Numbered from the stretch's first letter, positions 52,787 through 63,291 are shown. The stretch: DNA of 64,000 bases from Blastobasis lacticolella (GCA_905147135.1 LR990068.1:2314001-2378000); one strand, 5' to 3'. The notes: generated from the sequence alone by a model not told the origin. Numbers and translations are program-made.

Positions 52787-52889
52787 GATACCCACGTCAA
52801 AATTATAACACCTTTATAATCCTCTTTATTCTTAGAGGATTCTACAAATAATTTTACAAATTTTACAAATATAAGCTCGATAGCTATAA

Positions 52890-53160
52890 TTCAATCGATT
52901 GCAATTTGCACAGCCTCGTTCGATTCGATCTATTAATAACACACGAATGCACTAAACTTGGCGCGTTTTTTTGCGGAAATCCAATATGGCGTTACGATTT
53001 CCCGCGAACGGTTTCTCACACGTTTCCGGCGGCCAAGATGGCCGCGTTTCCGGTCTGCAGTCCTAGCGGTGCTGGTGGTGCCCTTATAGGGACAGTCGTA
53101 CTGTTATGTGAATGGGTGAGGATAAAAGTGTTTGGTTAATGTTTGTCTTCTTGACTTTTG
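52890..53160. other. GC-richer unique segment with YY1/Pho-like motifs
   Basis: GGCGGCCAAGATGGCCGC at about 53030-53047 is nearly palindromic around CCAAGATGG. The surroundings look non-repetitive. No exon seen. Confidence 0.35.
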
Positions 53161-53184
53161 TTGTGGACGTGAAATTTAGATTTT

Positions 53185-53300
53185 ATGTTATACGGCAGAC
53201 AAACAGGCAAGCGGGCCACCTGATGAAAAGTGGCCACCGCCGCCTATGGACATCAGCAACACCAGGGGAGTTACCAATGCGTTGCCCGCCTCTGAAGCAA
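53185..53300 (+). mobile_element. Repeat family E
   Basis: GTTATACGGCAGACAAACAG to CAATGCGTTGCCCGCCTCTG. Confidence 0.75.
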
Positions 53301-53864
53301 ATGCTAAAACCAGAGGAGAGAAAATTTATGTTGATTAGATATTATCCTGTCCTGCTAACATTATAAATGCGAAAGTTTGTAAGGATGGGTGGATGAATCT
53401 TCACGCAATTACTAGGTAGATACTGAACAGATTTTAATGAAATTTTGCAGTTATACATATAACTTTTAGGCTAGAATATCACATAGGCTTTAAATGATCT
53501 CAAATGTCTATGTGGTTCAAGCCCGAACGGGTCCAGAACGTAAAACTTTACACCGAAGGAGTCGCGGGCAAAAGCTAGTCTAATATAGTTTTAAAATTGA
53601 AATATCCTTTGTCTCTCTATGGTCTCTCTGCTGTTGACAGAGCGGTCGTGCGTGTTCGCCTGTAAGCTATTATGTTTTGTGGCCAGATGTTACTCACCTC
53701 ACGAATTCCCGCCATTTGGACCTGTTCGACCTCTTCCTGATACACTAATGCAATGATCCGCCCAGTACTTTTTAAGTACTGTCCTTTTGAGTTTATTTCT
53801 TATAAAATTCACACACTACAACTACGGCCCACACAGGCACTTTTTGAACCCTGACAGGGTTTTG

Positions 53865-54018
53865 TTTTTTTATATCGCTAAGGTGGCAAAAAAGCTTGCG
53901 GCCCGCCTGATGGTGAGCAGTCACCGCAGCCTATGGACGTTTGCAATACCGGGGGCATCACCCACGCGTTGCCGACCCCGTAAAAACCTTTTTACCCCTT
54001 TCTTGAAGAACTCCATAG
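53865..54018 (+). mobile_element. Repeat family D
   Basis: TTTTTTTATATCGCTAAGGT through CGTTGCCGACCCCGTAAAAA to TTCTTGAAGAACTCCATAG. Confidence 0.78.
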
Positions 54019-54019
54019 T

Positions 54020-54345
54020 TGTGGCTCTGTGTATGTGTTTCTGTGTTTCTGTCTGTGGCATCGTAGCTCCTGGGGCCTTACCATGCGCTCTTATAGAAGG
54101 ACCTAAACAGAACTGCCCTGCTTAGAACGAGACAGCGCTATACGTGTCACATAAGCTTGTCTCGTTCAAACCGAAAGCAATTCTGTTTAGGCCTGCTATA
54201 AGAGTTCATGGTAAGCCCTCTGAACGGATGGACCGATTTGGATGCGGTCTATTTGCAGACCGATTTGTTAAAAGCCAGTTTAATCCAGATATTTCTTAGA
54301 TTTGTTTCATTAAAATCGGTTTTGTAGTTTATAAAATATTTGAGT
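54020..54345 (+). repeat. Dispersed repeat H with nested MITE
   Basis: GTTGTGGCTCTGTGTATGTG and TCTGTGGCATCGTAGCTCC, then the MITE 54077-54215, then TCTGAACGGATGGACCGATT and AAAGCCAGTTTAATCCAG. Confidence 0.65.
54077..54215. mobile_element. Palindromic MITE nested in a dispersed repeat
   Basis: CTTACCATGCGCTCTTATAG, GACCTAAACAGAACTGC and the complement of GCAATTCTGTTTAGGCCTGC, TATAAGAG..CATGGTAAG. An inner GAACGAGACA / TGTCTCGTTC pair continues the hairpin. It splits the repeat that reads ATCGTAGCTCC | TGAACGGATGGACCGATT. Confidence 0.78.
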
Positions 54346-54346
54346 A

Positions 54347-54608
54347 GAGCTCGTCTAATCTAAAATGCCGCGCCCCACTATCGCATTAACGCACACAAGC
54401 AAGTTTAAAATATGGACGCAATACATATACAAATGCCGTTGTAATTGGTCATTCAGTTGCCGGTGAGACTCAACGTAGGAGCACGCGTCGTTCGATTGCA
54501 GCAGTCGACGCTCCTACACAGATGAAGTGTCGTTATCAATATTTGCACTCACACATCGAAATCAACTAACTAAGTAGCGGGGCGCGTCATTTTAGACTAG
54601 ACGAGCTC
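54347..54608. mobile_element. TA-duplicating MITE, copy 2
   Basis: GAGCTCGTCTAATCTAAAAT at the left and its complement at the right; TA at 54345-54346 and 54609-54610. Shares ACGCACACAAGCAAGTTTAA and ATACAAATGCCGTTGTAATT with copy 1 in reverse. Confidence 0.88.
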
Positions 54609-54949
54609 TACATGTATACTTGGTCTGGGCTTATCCGGCTTTTTCTGTCGGTTAGCTTATTCTAAAAGCTAGCACAAGAACTAACACTGGGAACCATAAT
54701 ACCGAGATTACATTCCTTATGCAATCTTCCTGGTTCTTAGTTACCTAATTAGATACTTCCGATATATTGGTATATAACGCAAAGCGGAAGATGTGACAAG
54801 CTCTCGACGCTCATTGAGTATTATGGATTAGTACAGACATGTATTTGGAACGTACAGTACAAGATCATGAGTGAATCACCACTTCAAGAAAATGTTCGTT
54901 TGCCACTATAGCAGTATTTGGTGCATCTTTAGCCAAAATCAGTTGCTAA

Positions 54950-55018
54950 AAGAACGGTGGACCCTGGGCCCTCACGTGCCGCGCGGGGGCGCAACCGGGC
55001 CATAACGCCAAGATGATG
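54950..55018 (+). mobile_element. SINE family A or RTE 3' tip
   Basis: GTGGACCCTGGGCCCTCACG and CGGGCCATAACGCCAAGATG followed by ATGACGAG. It is too short to tell SINE from partner LINE. Confidence 0.55.
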
Positions 55019-55334
55019 ACGAGTTTGCAGTCTCTTATGCCTAAAGGAGTCGTCCTTTTTCCCCTATGGTATTTTTTATATAATGAGTAAAAATTGAATT
55101 CATGAATGCTATAAAAACCGTTTAATAATATCACTGTAGTGCAAAGGATTTTTTTTTCTTAAGGTTTCTGGTCATACACTTATGCTGTTGCATTGTACAT
55201 ATGGTGTATACCCACATTTTGCTTATTTATCAGGCGTTCAAACGTTATAGGGGTCCTATCGTAACGCCCGACAGATTTCAGAAAATCCCGTTAAGATTTT
55301 TATGCGAGCCACCTTGAAAGTTATTTAGTTATAA

Positions 55335-55530
55335 AGTTATCACCGCCGCCTACGGACATCAGCAACAACATGGGCGCTACCAATGCGTTGCCCGCCACTT
55401 AGAAGGCCTCTAGTATACTTGAACGATCACATGTCATAGTCCAAAGGAAACACTGTGGGTGGGAGCTCATTCCACATCCGAATCGTACGAGCGAGAAACG
55501 TTCTTACGAACCTTCGCGTGGTGACCAACA
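55335..55530 (+). mobile_element. Repeat family E, 3' part
   Basis: ATCACCGCCGCCTACGGACA, AACGATCACATGTCATAGTC and CATTCCACATCCGAATCGTA. Confidence 0.7.
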
Positions 55531-55534
55531 GAGG

Positions 55535-56380
55535 AAGACCCTATTATAGTATATAGTTGTGCGTATTCCGTCAAAACTATCGGTTCCCAAATAATTAAAA
55601 AAACAGTGTAGAGACAATTATAACTTTCCATCAGGTAAACTGTCGGCTCGTTTGTCCATTCCAGGCAAATTCTAGCGCACTATAAAAATACTGAAAAATG
55701 TATCATCTCTGTTTCTTCCGACCTGGATACACATCTGTACCAAACAAGCAACCAATCACTTAAGATAAGGCAAATAGAGCCCATTATCCCGTGACTAAAG
55801 GATTACCGGCACGATTTCTCACACTCGTGCGATAATCTATGAACAATACGTTCACTTTACGTTCCATTTAAGATAACTTATAACCCTTATAAGTCACGCG
55901 TGGCTTTTTATTCGTGTTACGCTGGTGCTGTGGGGCGTGGAATTGCGCTGTACCTATAATCTGTTTCAACATTTAGGTTAGTATCTACTTTTTCTAGTCT
56001 AGCTTCCTACATATCTGCGGAACTGAGCTTTGGCCTCTTTAGCGTTTAGTATTTATATAATTTTTATTTTCTTTCATTTTTTTTCCCTGTTTAATTTATT
56101 TTAATTTTATGTAATTTTTTTTATATGTCTGAGCTAAATGCTAAATAAATACCTTTTTTTTTTATATTATAATGTTTGTAGTTTCACAGCGGTGACCACT
56201 TTCCATCAGGTAGCTTGCCTGTTTGAATGGCGTATTAAATTTAAAAAAAAAACACGGATATGAAATGCTGATTTGATAGTTGCCAAACCAAAAAATTCTG
56301 ACTAGCCGTACCCCGTTTTAAAAAAATATTTAAATGTCAATATTAACCTTGGCGTTAATCCGGATCCGGATATGTAATCA
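55535..56380. other. AT-rich intergenic- or intron-like DNA
   Basis: A run of T-rich sequence at 56040-56170 with AATAAATACC, and a family E scrap at 56185-56245. Nothing else. Confidence 0.4.
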
Positions 56381-56384
56381 TCAT

Positions 56385-56590
56385 CATCTTGTCAGCGGAA
56401 AACACCTACTGCTGGGCATAGGTCTTTCCCAAACACCTCAATAAAGTCGGTTTATTGACCAGCTCGTCAGTCCCGCTTGTGGGAGGCCTTTCCTGCTGCG
56501 TCTTCCGGTACGTGGTCGCCACTCGAGAATTTACTGCCCCATCAGCCATTTGTTCTGCGAGCTATGTGATGTGTAACAAATGCACATTGT
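56385..56590 (-). mobile_element. LINE 3' end with GATGATGATGATT tail
   Basis: On the reverse strand a LEWRPRTGRRSRKGLPQAGL-like stretch is followed by CCTATGCCCAGCAGTAGGTG, TTTTCCGCTGACAAG and a GATGATGATGATT tail. This pattern is typical of RTE-type 3' ends in insects. The frame is decayed. Confidence 0.6.
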
Positions 56591-57117
56591 ATTGAAGATA
56601 CCCCGTGCGAAGCCAGGGGAGTGTAGTATAAATTGACAATATGTCTATAGTTTGGCGTGATACTATACGTACACAGGCTACGTTCTCCAAAATTGCCAGT
56701 AAAACCAGTAAAACTAAACTGGCTATCACCTTCTCCCCACGCTCACGAATGCCCCCCAGTCAGCTGACATTTGGCACCTTTTGGGGCTGTGTAAAGCGTT
56801 CAACAGATTGAAAGTGTTGCCTTAAGGCGGTGGATAATATTCGAAAGTTATCCGTTGCTAGACAGGCCTGTAACCGCCTTTACAACGCCCAAGAAAGTGG
56901 TATATCAGTTTTGACATATCTTCCCGTGGAACCAAAATATCGGTAAGGGCGAGACTGTTGACTGTCAGATAAATATCAAGGGAAAAACGACCTTGTTTCA
57001 TTACGACTTCAGCCTTAGGATGATAAGGCATTTTCCTGGTCGAGTTTACAAACTATAGTGTCCTTAACCAGTTCTCTTCGTGAAAAAAAATGACAGCTCG
57101 TTGCTATACTGAAGTTC

Positions 57118-57312
57118 ATACAACCTGGTATTGCATACGTCCATAGGCTGCAGTGATTGCTTTGTTTTATACCACTATGGTGGCAAACAAGCTTACGGCC
57201 TGCCCGATGGAAAGCAGTCACCGCAGCCTATGGACGTTTGCAATGCCAGGGACACCCACCTACGGGTTCCACCGTTAAACTTGTTCACCCCTTTCTTGAA
57301 GAACTACATACA
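57118..57312. mobile_element. Repeat family D, inverted pair
   Basis: A reverse piece (GGTATTGCATACGTCCATAG, GCTGCAGTGATTGCTTTG) faces a forward copy (ATACCACTATGGTGGCAAAC ... TTCTTGAAGAACTACATA), giving a hairpin-forming pair. Confidence 0.72.
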
Positions 57313-57339
57313 TTAGTATATTGGTATTAAAAAATTTAA

Positions 57340-57435
57340 GTATAAGTAGATGATCAGTTTTCTGGCACCTATAACACAAGCTTTGCTTACTTTGAGGCTA
57401 GACGGCGCCGTGTGAATTGTCCAAGCATTTTCTTT
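57340..57435 (+). mobile_element. SINE family C, 3' end
   Basis: It shows CTGGCACCTATAACACAAGC and GAGGCTAGACGGCGCCGTGT. Confidence 0.65.
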
Positions 57436-57945
57436 TTTAATTTATATTCGTATAAGAAAATTCAAACCCTTAACAATATCCCGAAACCAGCCTATTGCCT
57501 GATTGATTTATTTCATGAATTAAAAATGACATGTAAGCCTTAGGAAATATACAATAGAAATTTACCTAAACTAATTGCAAGCACGTACAGATGCACGAGT
57601 GTCCATACAATTCAATGACACTCATGATTTAATGACGAATAAACATGCAAATATGAAAGCTCAACATTCTTAGTCTTAGAAGGGTACAGTTCAAAGGGTG
57701 AAGGTTGTTTAAAGATTGTATTAGAACTAGATTCGCTATTGGCCAACGGCTCGCGACATTCAATGCAATATCGATCCACGACAGTCACGAATTGGGGGCA
57801 TTGTCTTGTTCTATTGCACTCATATTGGTTGTGACAACCAAATGAGACAGCTGTGTTCAGATCTAGCGCGACCACTAAAATCGATAAGACTGTTTTAGCG
57901 TATGCAATAGCACCCAGCCAGCCACGGTGTATCAGCCGGCCATTG
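57430..57945. other. Stretch without recognised repeat or exon
   Basis: A 115-codon reverse frame (57959-57612) is open but shows no family signature, start context or splice support. I leave it uncalled. Confidence 0.3.
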
Positions 57946-58230
57946 CGGCCATGTACCAATGACTCTTTTTTGAGTTGTGTACATTAGTTGAACACTAACC
58001 GATGCTCATACGGTGAGGGAAAACATCGTGATGAAACCTGCACATTCAGGCGATTGAATGCAATGTACCCATGATCCAATCTGGTCAGGTTCCCCTGGTA
58101 GCAGGGTCACGGGGGTGAGATGGCACTCGCTCCTTTGTAATTATCTGATCTGTCGAATCCTGATAATGGTCAAGGCGGACCCCGGGCCCTCGTGCGCGAG
58201 AGCACAACCGGGACATTAACGCCAAGATGA
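57946..58230 (+). mobile_element. SINE family A without its head
   Basis: GCGGCCATGTACCAATGACT through GAAAACATCGTGATGAAACC to GGGACATTAACGCCAAGATG. Confidence 0.82.
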
Positions 58231-58389
58231 GAAGTTTTGTGTATCTCTGTGTGTGTGTGTATTTGAAAGCCAGTTTAATCGAGATTGTTCTTAGCTTTGT
58301 TTTATTAAAATCGGTTTAGTAGTTTAGATAATATTGGAGTATATGTAAACTTGGTTGGGTGTCAATTCTTATTACTAAGAGTTTATTTT

Positions 58390-58478
58390 CGAGAAAAACA
58401 GGCACGCGGGCCACCTGATGGAAAGTGGTCACCGCCGCCTATGGACATCATCAACACCAGGGGAGTCACCAACTTCTT
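58390..58478 (+). mobile_element. Repeat family E, 5' part
   Basis: AGAAAAACAGGCACGCGGGC to AACACCAGGGGAGTCACCAA. Confidence 0.7.
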
Positions 58479-58479
58479 T

Positions 58480-59110
58480 TGGATCATGGACCAAGTCAAA
58501 TCTATAATTGTACAACCCATTTTTTCGCCAGGTTTATGAAGGCGCAATTTTCACTAGTCAATAACCGAATTCTGCCTCAATTTGATAGCTTAATAGGAAC
58601 AAAGTTTGCAAACATGACTTGTTATTTCCCCATCAAAAGAATTGGCTCCCAAAAGCGGTTCGTACCAGTTTACAACTTGCACAGCTATCGGTATTTGCCA
58701 ACCGGTGTATCTTGGTCTGAGCTTGAAAAGCACAGCTTTGAAATGGAAGGAAAAACTTAATCCGAAAGAGCTTGAAAGGGGTCTAGTTAGAATGGTCGAT
58801 TGGTCTATTGTGAGCGCTTAAAGGTCGATTTTTGTAATGCTTGGGCTATTCTTTGCTAATATGAAACTGAGTAAATTTTAGTTTGAGGATGACTGGAGAT
58901 AATAAAAGGTATTCTGTTCTTATTTTGTTATTGAACACCGGTATTCGATAATTGACATCACAAAACTATCAACTGTCTCTCAAATAAGAAAATCGCATCG
59001 AAATCGCTCCATCGTGAGCTACGATGCACAGACAGACACACGGACCCACAGATACACACGATAAACCTCACGATAACACTATATTTTTTCGTCGGGAATT
59101 AAAAATATGT
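58480..59110. other. Stretch with a weak open frame and a reverse repeat H end
   Basis: A + frame of 111 codons ends at about 58760, overlapping family E at its start, so it is likely spurious. Repeat H in reverse covers about 58960-59110. Confidence 0.35.
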
Positions 59111-59149
59111 CTTTCTTGTATTCGTCCCAGAAAGTAGCCTAATTAATTA

Positions 59150-59545
59150 ATTAATAATAAATGTTTGAACAACTCACACAGCGCCGTCTAGCCCCGAAGT
59201 AAGTAAAGCTTGCATTATTGGTGTTAGACAATTGATAAACTACTTGTATACTTTTAAATACATACTTATAATATAGGTTTTAAGAGTCGTGGTTATTCAC
59301 AACACTTTCACTACACATGTTATCGGGTTTGTTACCACGGTTAGTATTGTTTTTACCTCGATATTTCGACGCAGTTGCATGCGTCATGGTCACGAGTCGA
59401 CTTGTAACATACTTATAATACATATAACACCCAGACCCGTAACAGAACTTAAACATTCATCATTTCAATTTCCGCCCGGCCGGGTATCGAGCCCGGGACC
59501 TCTGCGTGCCAGCCATATTAACCAATGAACCACTCCGATCGGCCT
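59150..59545 (-). mobile_element. SINE family C interrupted by a 133-bp insertion
   Basis: The left part (CACACAGCGCCGTCTAGCCC ... ACATACTTATAATA) and right part (ACATACTTATAATACATATA, ACACCCAGACCCGTAACAG, reverse tRNA-like head to 59545) are one SINE. The shared 14 bp at the break are the target duplication of the insert at 59274-59406. Confidence 0.82.
59274..59406. mobile_element. 133-bp insertion with 14-bp target duplication
   Basis: It lies between two copies of ACATACTTATAATA (59260-59273 and 59407-59420). It contains TTTCGACGCAGTTGCATGCG followed by TCATGGTCACGAGTCGAC, a block also found in the inverted-repeat element at 30848-30994. Its type is unclear. Confidence 0.7.
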
Positions 59546-59809
59546 TAGAGAAATTGGTGACAGAAATTTCTTTTCTCTCGCGCAATGCGTTACACGCTAT
59601 ATCTCCTACAGACCATAGTACAATACAAGATAATCTGCATGTCGCAGATCATTGGACATGCCACGAACGGGGCGATCGCTCTTGCTTGATCTCGCCGGCG
59701 TGGTGAAAGCGAGATCAGCTGTCTCCGGCGTCGGCCGCCATCTTGGGAATGCGTTCCGTTTCACGAGGAATCCGCTGCGGTTCAATTTGCGAGTTATTGG
59801 TTCATTTAA

Positions 59810-59985
59810 ACTAGTAACAGACAATAAGTACATTAGGAATGGAACACGTTGTCTGCGAGTGTGTTCCCTGATCACTATAATCTGGACGCCTTCAAGGCTA
59901 GAGGGAATAGGCTGTTCGTAGACAGGCATGCTCCGTCACTTACCACCAGGTGAGATGGCGCTCAAATGCCTGGATAGTCTAATTA
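59810..59985 (-). repeat. Same dispersed repeat, reverse copy
   Basis: GGAATGGAACACGTTGTCTG, AATAGGCTGTTCGTAGACAG and CACCAGGTGAGATGGCGCTC. Confidence 0.6.
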
Positions 59986-59999
59986 AAAAAAAGAAAAAA

Positions 60000-60162
60000 A
60001 AAGACGCACCAATTTGGCTGAACCGACCAACCATCAGTTGCAGTCGATACTAATACTTACAATGTACAAAATAAAGTCGCTTTTAGATTAATTCGAATGC
60101 GCGAGCGAGCCGACCTTGGTCGGAAGTCCGACCACGGAAAGCGACCAAATTTAAAGTAAAGT
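60000..60162. mobile_element. Long-TIR element, left part
   Basis: TTTGGCTGAACCGACCAACC, GATACTAATACTTACAATGT and GACCTTGGTCGGAAGTCCGA. The right arm is missing. Confidence 0.65.
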
Positions 60163-60199
60163 AAATAACGTATTCCATTCAGACACACGGCAAAACACA

Positions 60200-60395
60200 A
60201 ATATATACACAAATATTTTCTAAAGCACTGAACCGATTTTAATGAAACAAAGCTAAGAACCATCTCGATTAAACTGGCTTTCAAATAGAGAAAACCGCAT
60301 CCATATCAATCTATTCGTTGGGGAGCTACGACGCCACAGATAGAAAGACACCGCCACAGAGCCATAGATACACACGTCAAACTTATGACACCAAT
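60200..60395 (-). repeat. Dispersed repeat H, reverse
   Basis: ACTGAACCGATTTTAATGAA, CGATTAAACTGGCTTTCAAA and GGGAGCTACGACGCCACAG. Confidence 0.65.
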
Positions 60396-60399
60396 AAAC

Positions 60400-61015
60400 T
60401 TATAACCAATAAATGGATTGAATTGAATTGTAATAATAATAATAAAAATATGTTTGTGACATCTGAATTTGTAATTAACTCCCTTGGACAAAATACGTTA
60501 ATCTGTGTAACTAACCTCATGACATTAAGATTGTGTTTTTTTTTCTGTTGTAACATTATTTTAAGAATAATGACTACACAAGAATTTAATAACATTTGAC
60601 GTGTAAATTTATGTTTATTAAAATAAATGAAAAGAAATGAGCACCCCCTTTTTCGTCGGGTGTTAAAAACGGTTCCAAATTCAAATAGAAACACGCACAA
60701 ACGCCGTTGCCACAGATGCTGTAGAAAGCGCGTAAGTAAAAGGGTGGAGCAAAGGGAAATGCCTTATACAGCCAGTTTGGTAGGTTCAGTTTGTAAGTGG
60801 GGTTAATAAACGAATTACTGAGTTACTACAGCTTTTACTTGCGGTTTCTGAACGACTTGCATCGGTTATCGTAAAGCCTTATGATGTGATTACTATGAAA
60901 GTGACGACCAAGCAAAAAATTTAATTTACCAAACAATGTATACTATAAAAGTGACGACCAAGCAAAAAATTTAATTTACCAAACAATACCTATTATGGGA
61001 TTAATGACAACTGCT
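60400..61015. other. AT-rich stretch with the 50-bp tandem duplication
   Basis: Apart from that duplication (60899-60990), no feature. Confidence 0.4.
60899..60990 (+). repeat. 50-bp tandem duplication
   Basis: GTGACGACCAAGCAAAAAAT followed by TTAATTTACCAAACAAT occurs at 60901 and 60951, almost identical. Confidence 0.9.
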
Positions 61016-61020
61016 GAGTT

Positions 61021-61300
61021 GGGAACGTCGGTGGCCGAGTGGTTAAGGTATCCGACTCGTAAGCGAGAGGTACCGGGCTCGAATCCCACTTAATTCAATT
61101 AAATATTATTTATTGCCGTAAATGTGGTAACTCTTTACTGAGCTACATACATTAGTTGAATGCTAACCGATGCTCTTACGGTGAGGGAAAAACATCGTGA
61201 ACCTCTTGAAGAACCTGCTCAGAGATCATTGTTACACATCCAGTCGCCTGAATGTGCAGGTTTCATCACGATGTTTGCCCTCACCGTAAGAGCATCAACC
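61021..61300. mobile_element. SINE family A head-to-head pair forming an inverted repeat
   Basis: A + copy (head GTCGGTGGCCGAGTGGTTAA, then core to AACATCGTGAAC at 61205) is followed by a - fragment (TTACACATCCAGTCGCCTGA ... CTCACCGTAAGAGCATCAAC, 61220-61300). GCTCTTACGGTGAGGG and its complement form the arms. The + copy also has about 25 bp of foreign sequence after its B box. Confidence 0.75.
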
Positions 61301-61892
61301 TGATCGCACATCACAGTAGGATACTTATAATAAATAGTAATAAAACGAAAGTGACGAAAGCAACGGCGTATTCCCACGATAAAAGAAAAGGAAATTAAGA
61401 CACAAATTGTGATAATAAATCATAATTCCACAGCAAATATCTCCTAAATTACAGTTATTTGCACGAGAGAAGTTATTGCGTAAAAACTATTGAGTTATTC
61501 TATTACTTAACAAACACTACGTGGTAATGTAACGTTATGACGATAATAAGAACCAACCTTCACCCAAGTGCAGAGGAAGTGTGTTTTTTTTATCTGTGGT
61601 ATGCTAACAGATAGCGAAGCACCTGTATGCGTGAATAAGTTGGCTCGCGGCGTGTAAACGGACTATTCTTGATTAAAAATAATCATGTATGTATGTATGT
61701 AAACTCTTTATTGCGTAATAAATACAGGAGTTACAAAAATAATTTTACAAAGCAAAGGCGGGCTTATCCCACAATGGGATTTCTTCCAGCCAACCTTAAA
61801 CAATCTGAAAGGACATTTAAGAAGCGGTGGAGGCAATATTGAGGTCTTAAATTAAATTACTACTACTTAAATTAAAGAATCATAATATTAGT

Positions 61893-62425
61893 AGGGAACT
61901 GTGCGGTTCCAAAGGAACTTTCTCCCACGCACACTAAGGTTGTGAAATGAGCTCCCTGTAGAGTACAACATGGAGATATACAAGAAAGAGGTGGAATAGA
62001 TTTTTAATTTAGTTTCTGGGAGAGACGAAGGGGCTACCGTACTGCTTTTTTATCTTGCTAAAACATCTAAGTGTTTATTTACGTCTTGGACGGCTAGGTC
62101 TTGGTTAAAGAGTAATCACCAAATTGGTCGCGAACTGTGCCGTTCCATGGGACGTTTCTCCCACGCACACTGAGGTTGTGAAATAATATTTCCAAGAAAG
62201 GGGCGAAATGCTTCTTAATTTAGTCTCTGGAAGAGGTCGGGCGGCTACCATACTGCTTTGTCTTGCTAAAACATCTTTTTTTTTTCGAAGTTAATTTTTG
62301 CGGTATTTTCTCTAATGCACACTAAGGTTGTGTATATCGTTAAGAAAGGAGTTAAAAAGTTTCATAATTGATTCTCTGTCAGAGGCCAAGGGTTTACCAT
62401 ACTGCTTTGTCTTGCTACCTAAGAG
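61893..62425 (-). repeat. Three degenerate copies of the 5' half of family D
   Basis: Each copy has GGAACTTTCTCCCACGCACA or a variant, CACTAAGGTTGTG, an AAGAAAGG.GT.AA block, TTTAGTCTCTGG and CATACTGCTTTGTCTTGCTA. They start near 61915, 62150 and 62305. Related sequence in a normal family D copy is at 21415-21490. Confidence 0.65.
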
Positions 62426-62429
62426 TGTT

Positions 62430-63035
62430 AAATTTTGCGCCTTAGACACAAGTTATTTAATGTTTCACGTCTTGAACCAGATGCCATACAGCCACGTCTC
62501 GAGTATTAAAAGATTTTTTACTCAAATAACAATTAATACTGGAGACCACGTTTTCAGTGCCAAGCAGCCTTGCTTTGATACGTTCAGCCTTAAAGCCAAG
62601 TCTAGATTGCTTATTGAGGGTTAAAACATTCCTTACGTATGCATTACCATATGTACGTCCCAACTGCGTCAGATGGAGGGTTATTTGAATACCTACTTAC
62701 TTTCACAGTGCTGATGAAACTTGGAATGCAGTGAAGTTATTAGGGCATCTAATGAATCCTTCAAAAGTGCAAAATTAAGGTCAAACAAAGAAGTGACATT
62801 CCAGGCCATTTAATTTAAAAAAAAACGAAAAAGAAGAAATGTGGATACTGGCCACGGACATCAGTGCTTAGTTTCCAGGCCACAAAATCTTAAAAAAGAA
62901 AACATCAGTGCTTTTTTCTCGTAAAACAAATGTCGGGAACTCGGTAGTGATAAGCCATACAGTCCGGTGAGATGTGAAAGTGGTGTAAGTGATATTGTGT
63001 CAGCAAACGTGAATAGTGAGGAATAAGATGCCATC
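62430..63035. other. Upstream region and leader of candidate exon 63036
   Basis: No repeat recognised apart from poly-A runs. The last 100 bp (GTCCGGTGAGATGTGAAAGT, GTAAGTGATATTGTGTCAGC) look leader-like. GGTGTAAGT in it would itself be a donor. Confidence 0.35.
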
Positions 63036-63104
63036 ATGGCGCTCATTGCGCCCCGCAACAGCGCCCCCGTTATACGGGACAGTCTGCATACGCCGGCTTA
63101 TGAG
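63036..63104 (+). CDS. Candidate second host first exon, 23 codons, unrecognised protein
   Basis: ATG 63036 (A at -3, G at +4) opens 23 codons, starting MALIAPRNSAP and ending LHTPAYE, then meets a strong donor GAG|GTAAGT with GT at 63105. An in-frame TAA lies at 63024. The exon ends in phase 0, like the candidate exon at 29001, so both could splice to the same downstream exon. A nearby ATG at 63028 is in another frame and would leave phase 2. The 100 bp upstream look non-repetitive and leader-like. A small inverted-repeat element lies about 60 bp past the donor. It could also be an internal exon-like sequence that happens to carry a good donor. Confidence 0.42.
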
Positions 63105-63164
63105 GTAAGTGTTGAACCATCAAGTGAAATTGGGAGAGTTTTGATTTGCGTAGTATTATAACTA

Positions 63165-63291
63165 GTGTCAAATAAGAAGAGACTCGGCGGGTCACGTGGT
63201 TCGACTTGCGCTGCATACGATTACCTGCGCGAAATCCCCTCCCATTTGCATTTGCATTTGACTGCCATTTGACAAGTCTCTTCTTTCGTGA
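63165..63291. mobile_element. Small MITE, copy 2, just past a candidate exon
   Basis: It is almost identical to copy 1: I see two substitutions in the shared body plus a short CATTTG expansion (CCATTTGCATTTGCATTTGA). It starts 60 bp after the donor at 63105. Confidence 0.82.

Noticed and set aside
57612..57959. 115-codon reverse frame
   Set aside because: It starts inside a SINE A copy and shows no recognisable domain; six cysteines alone are not enough.
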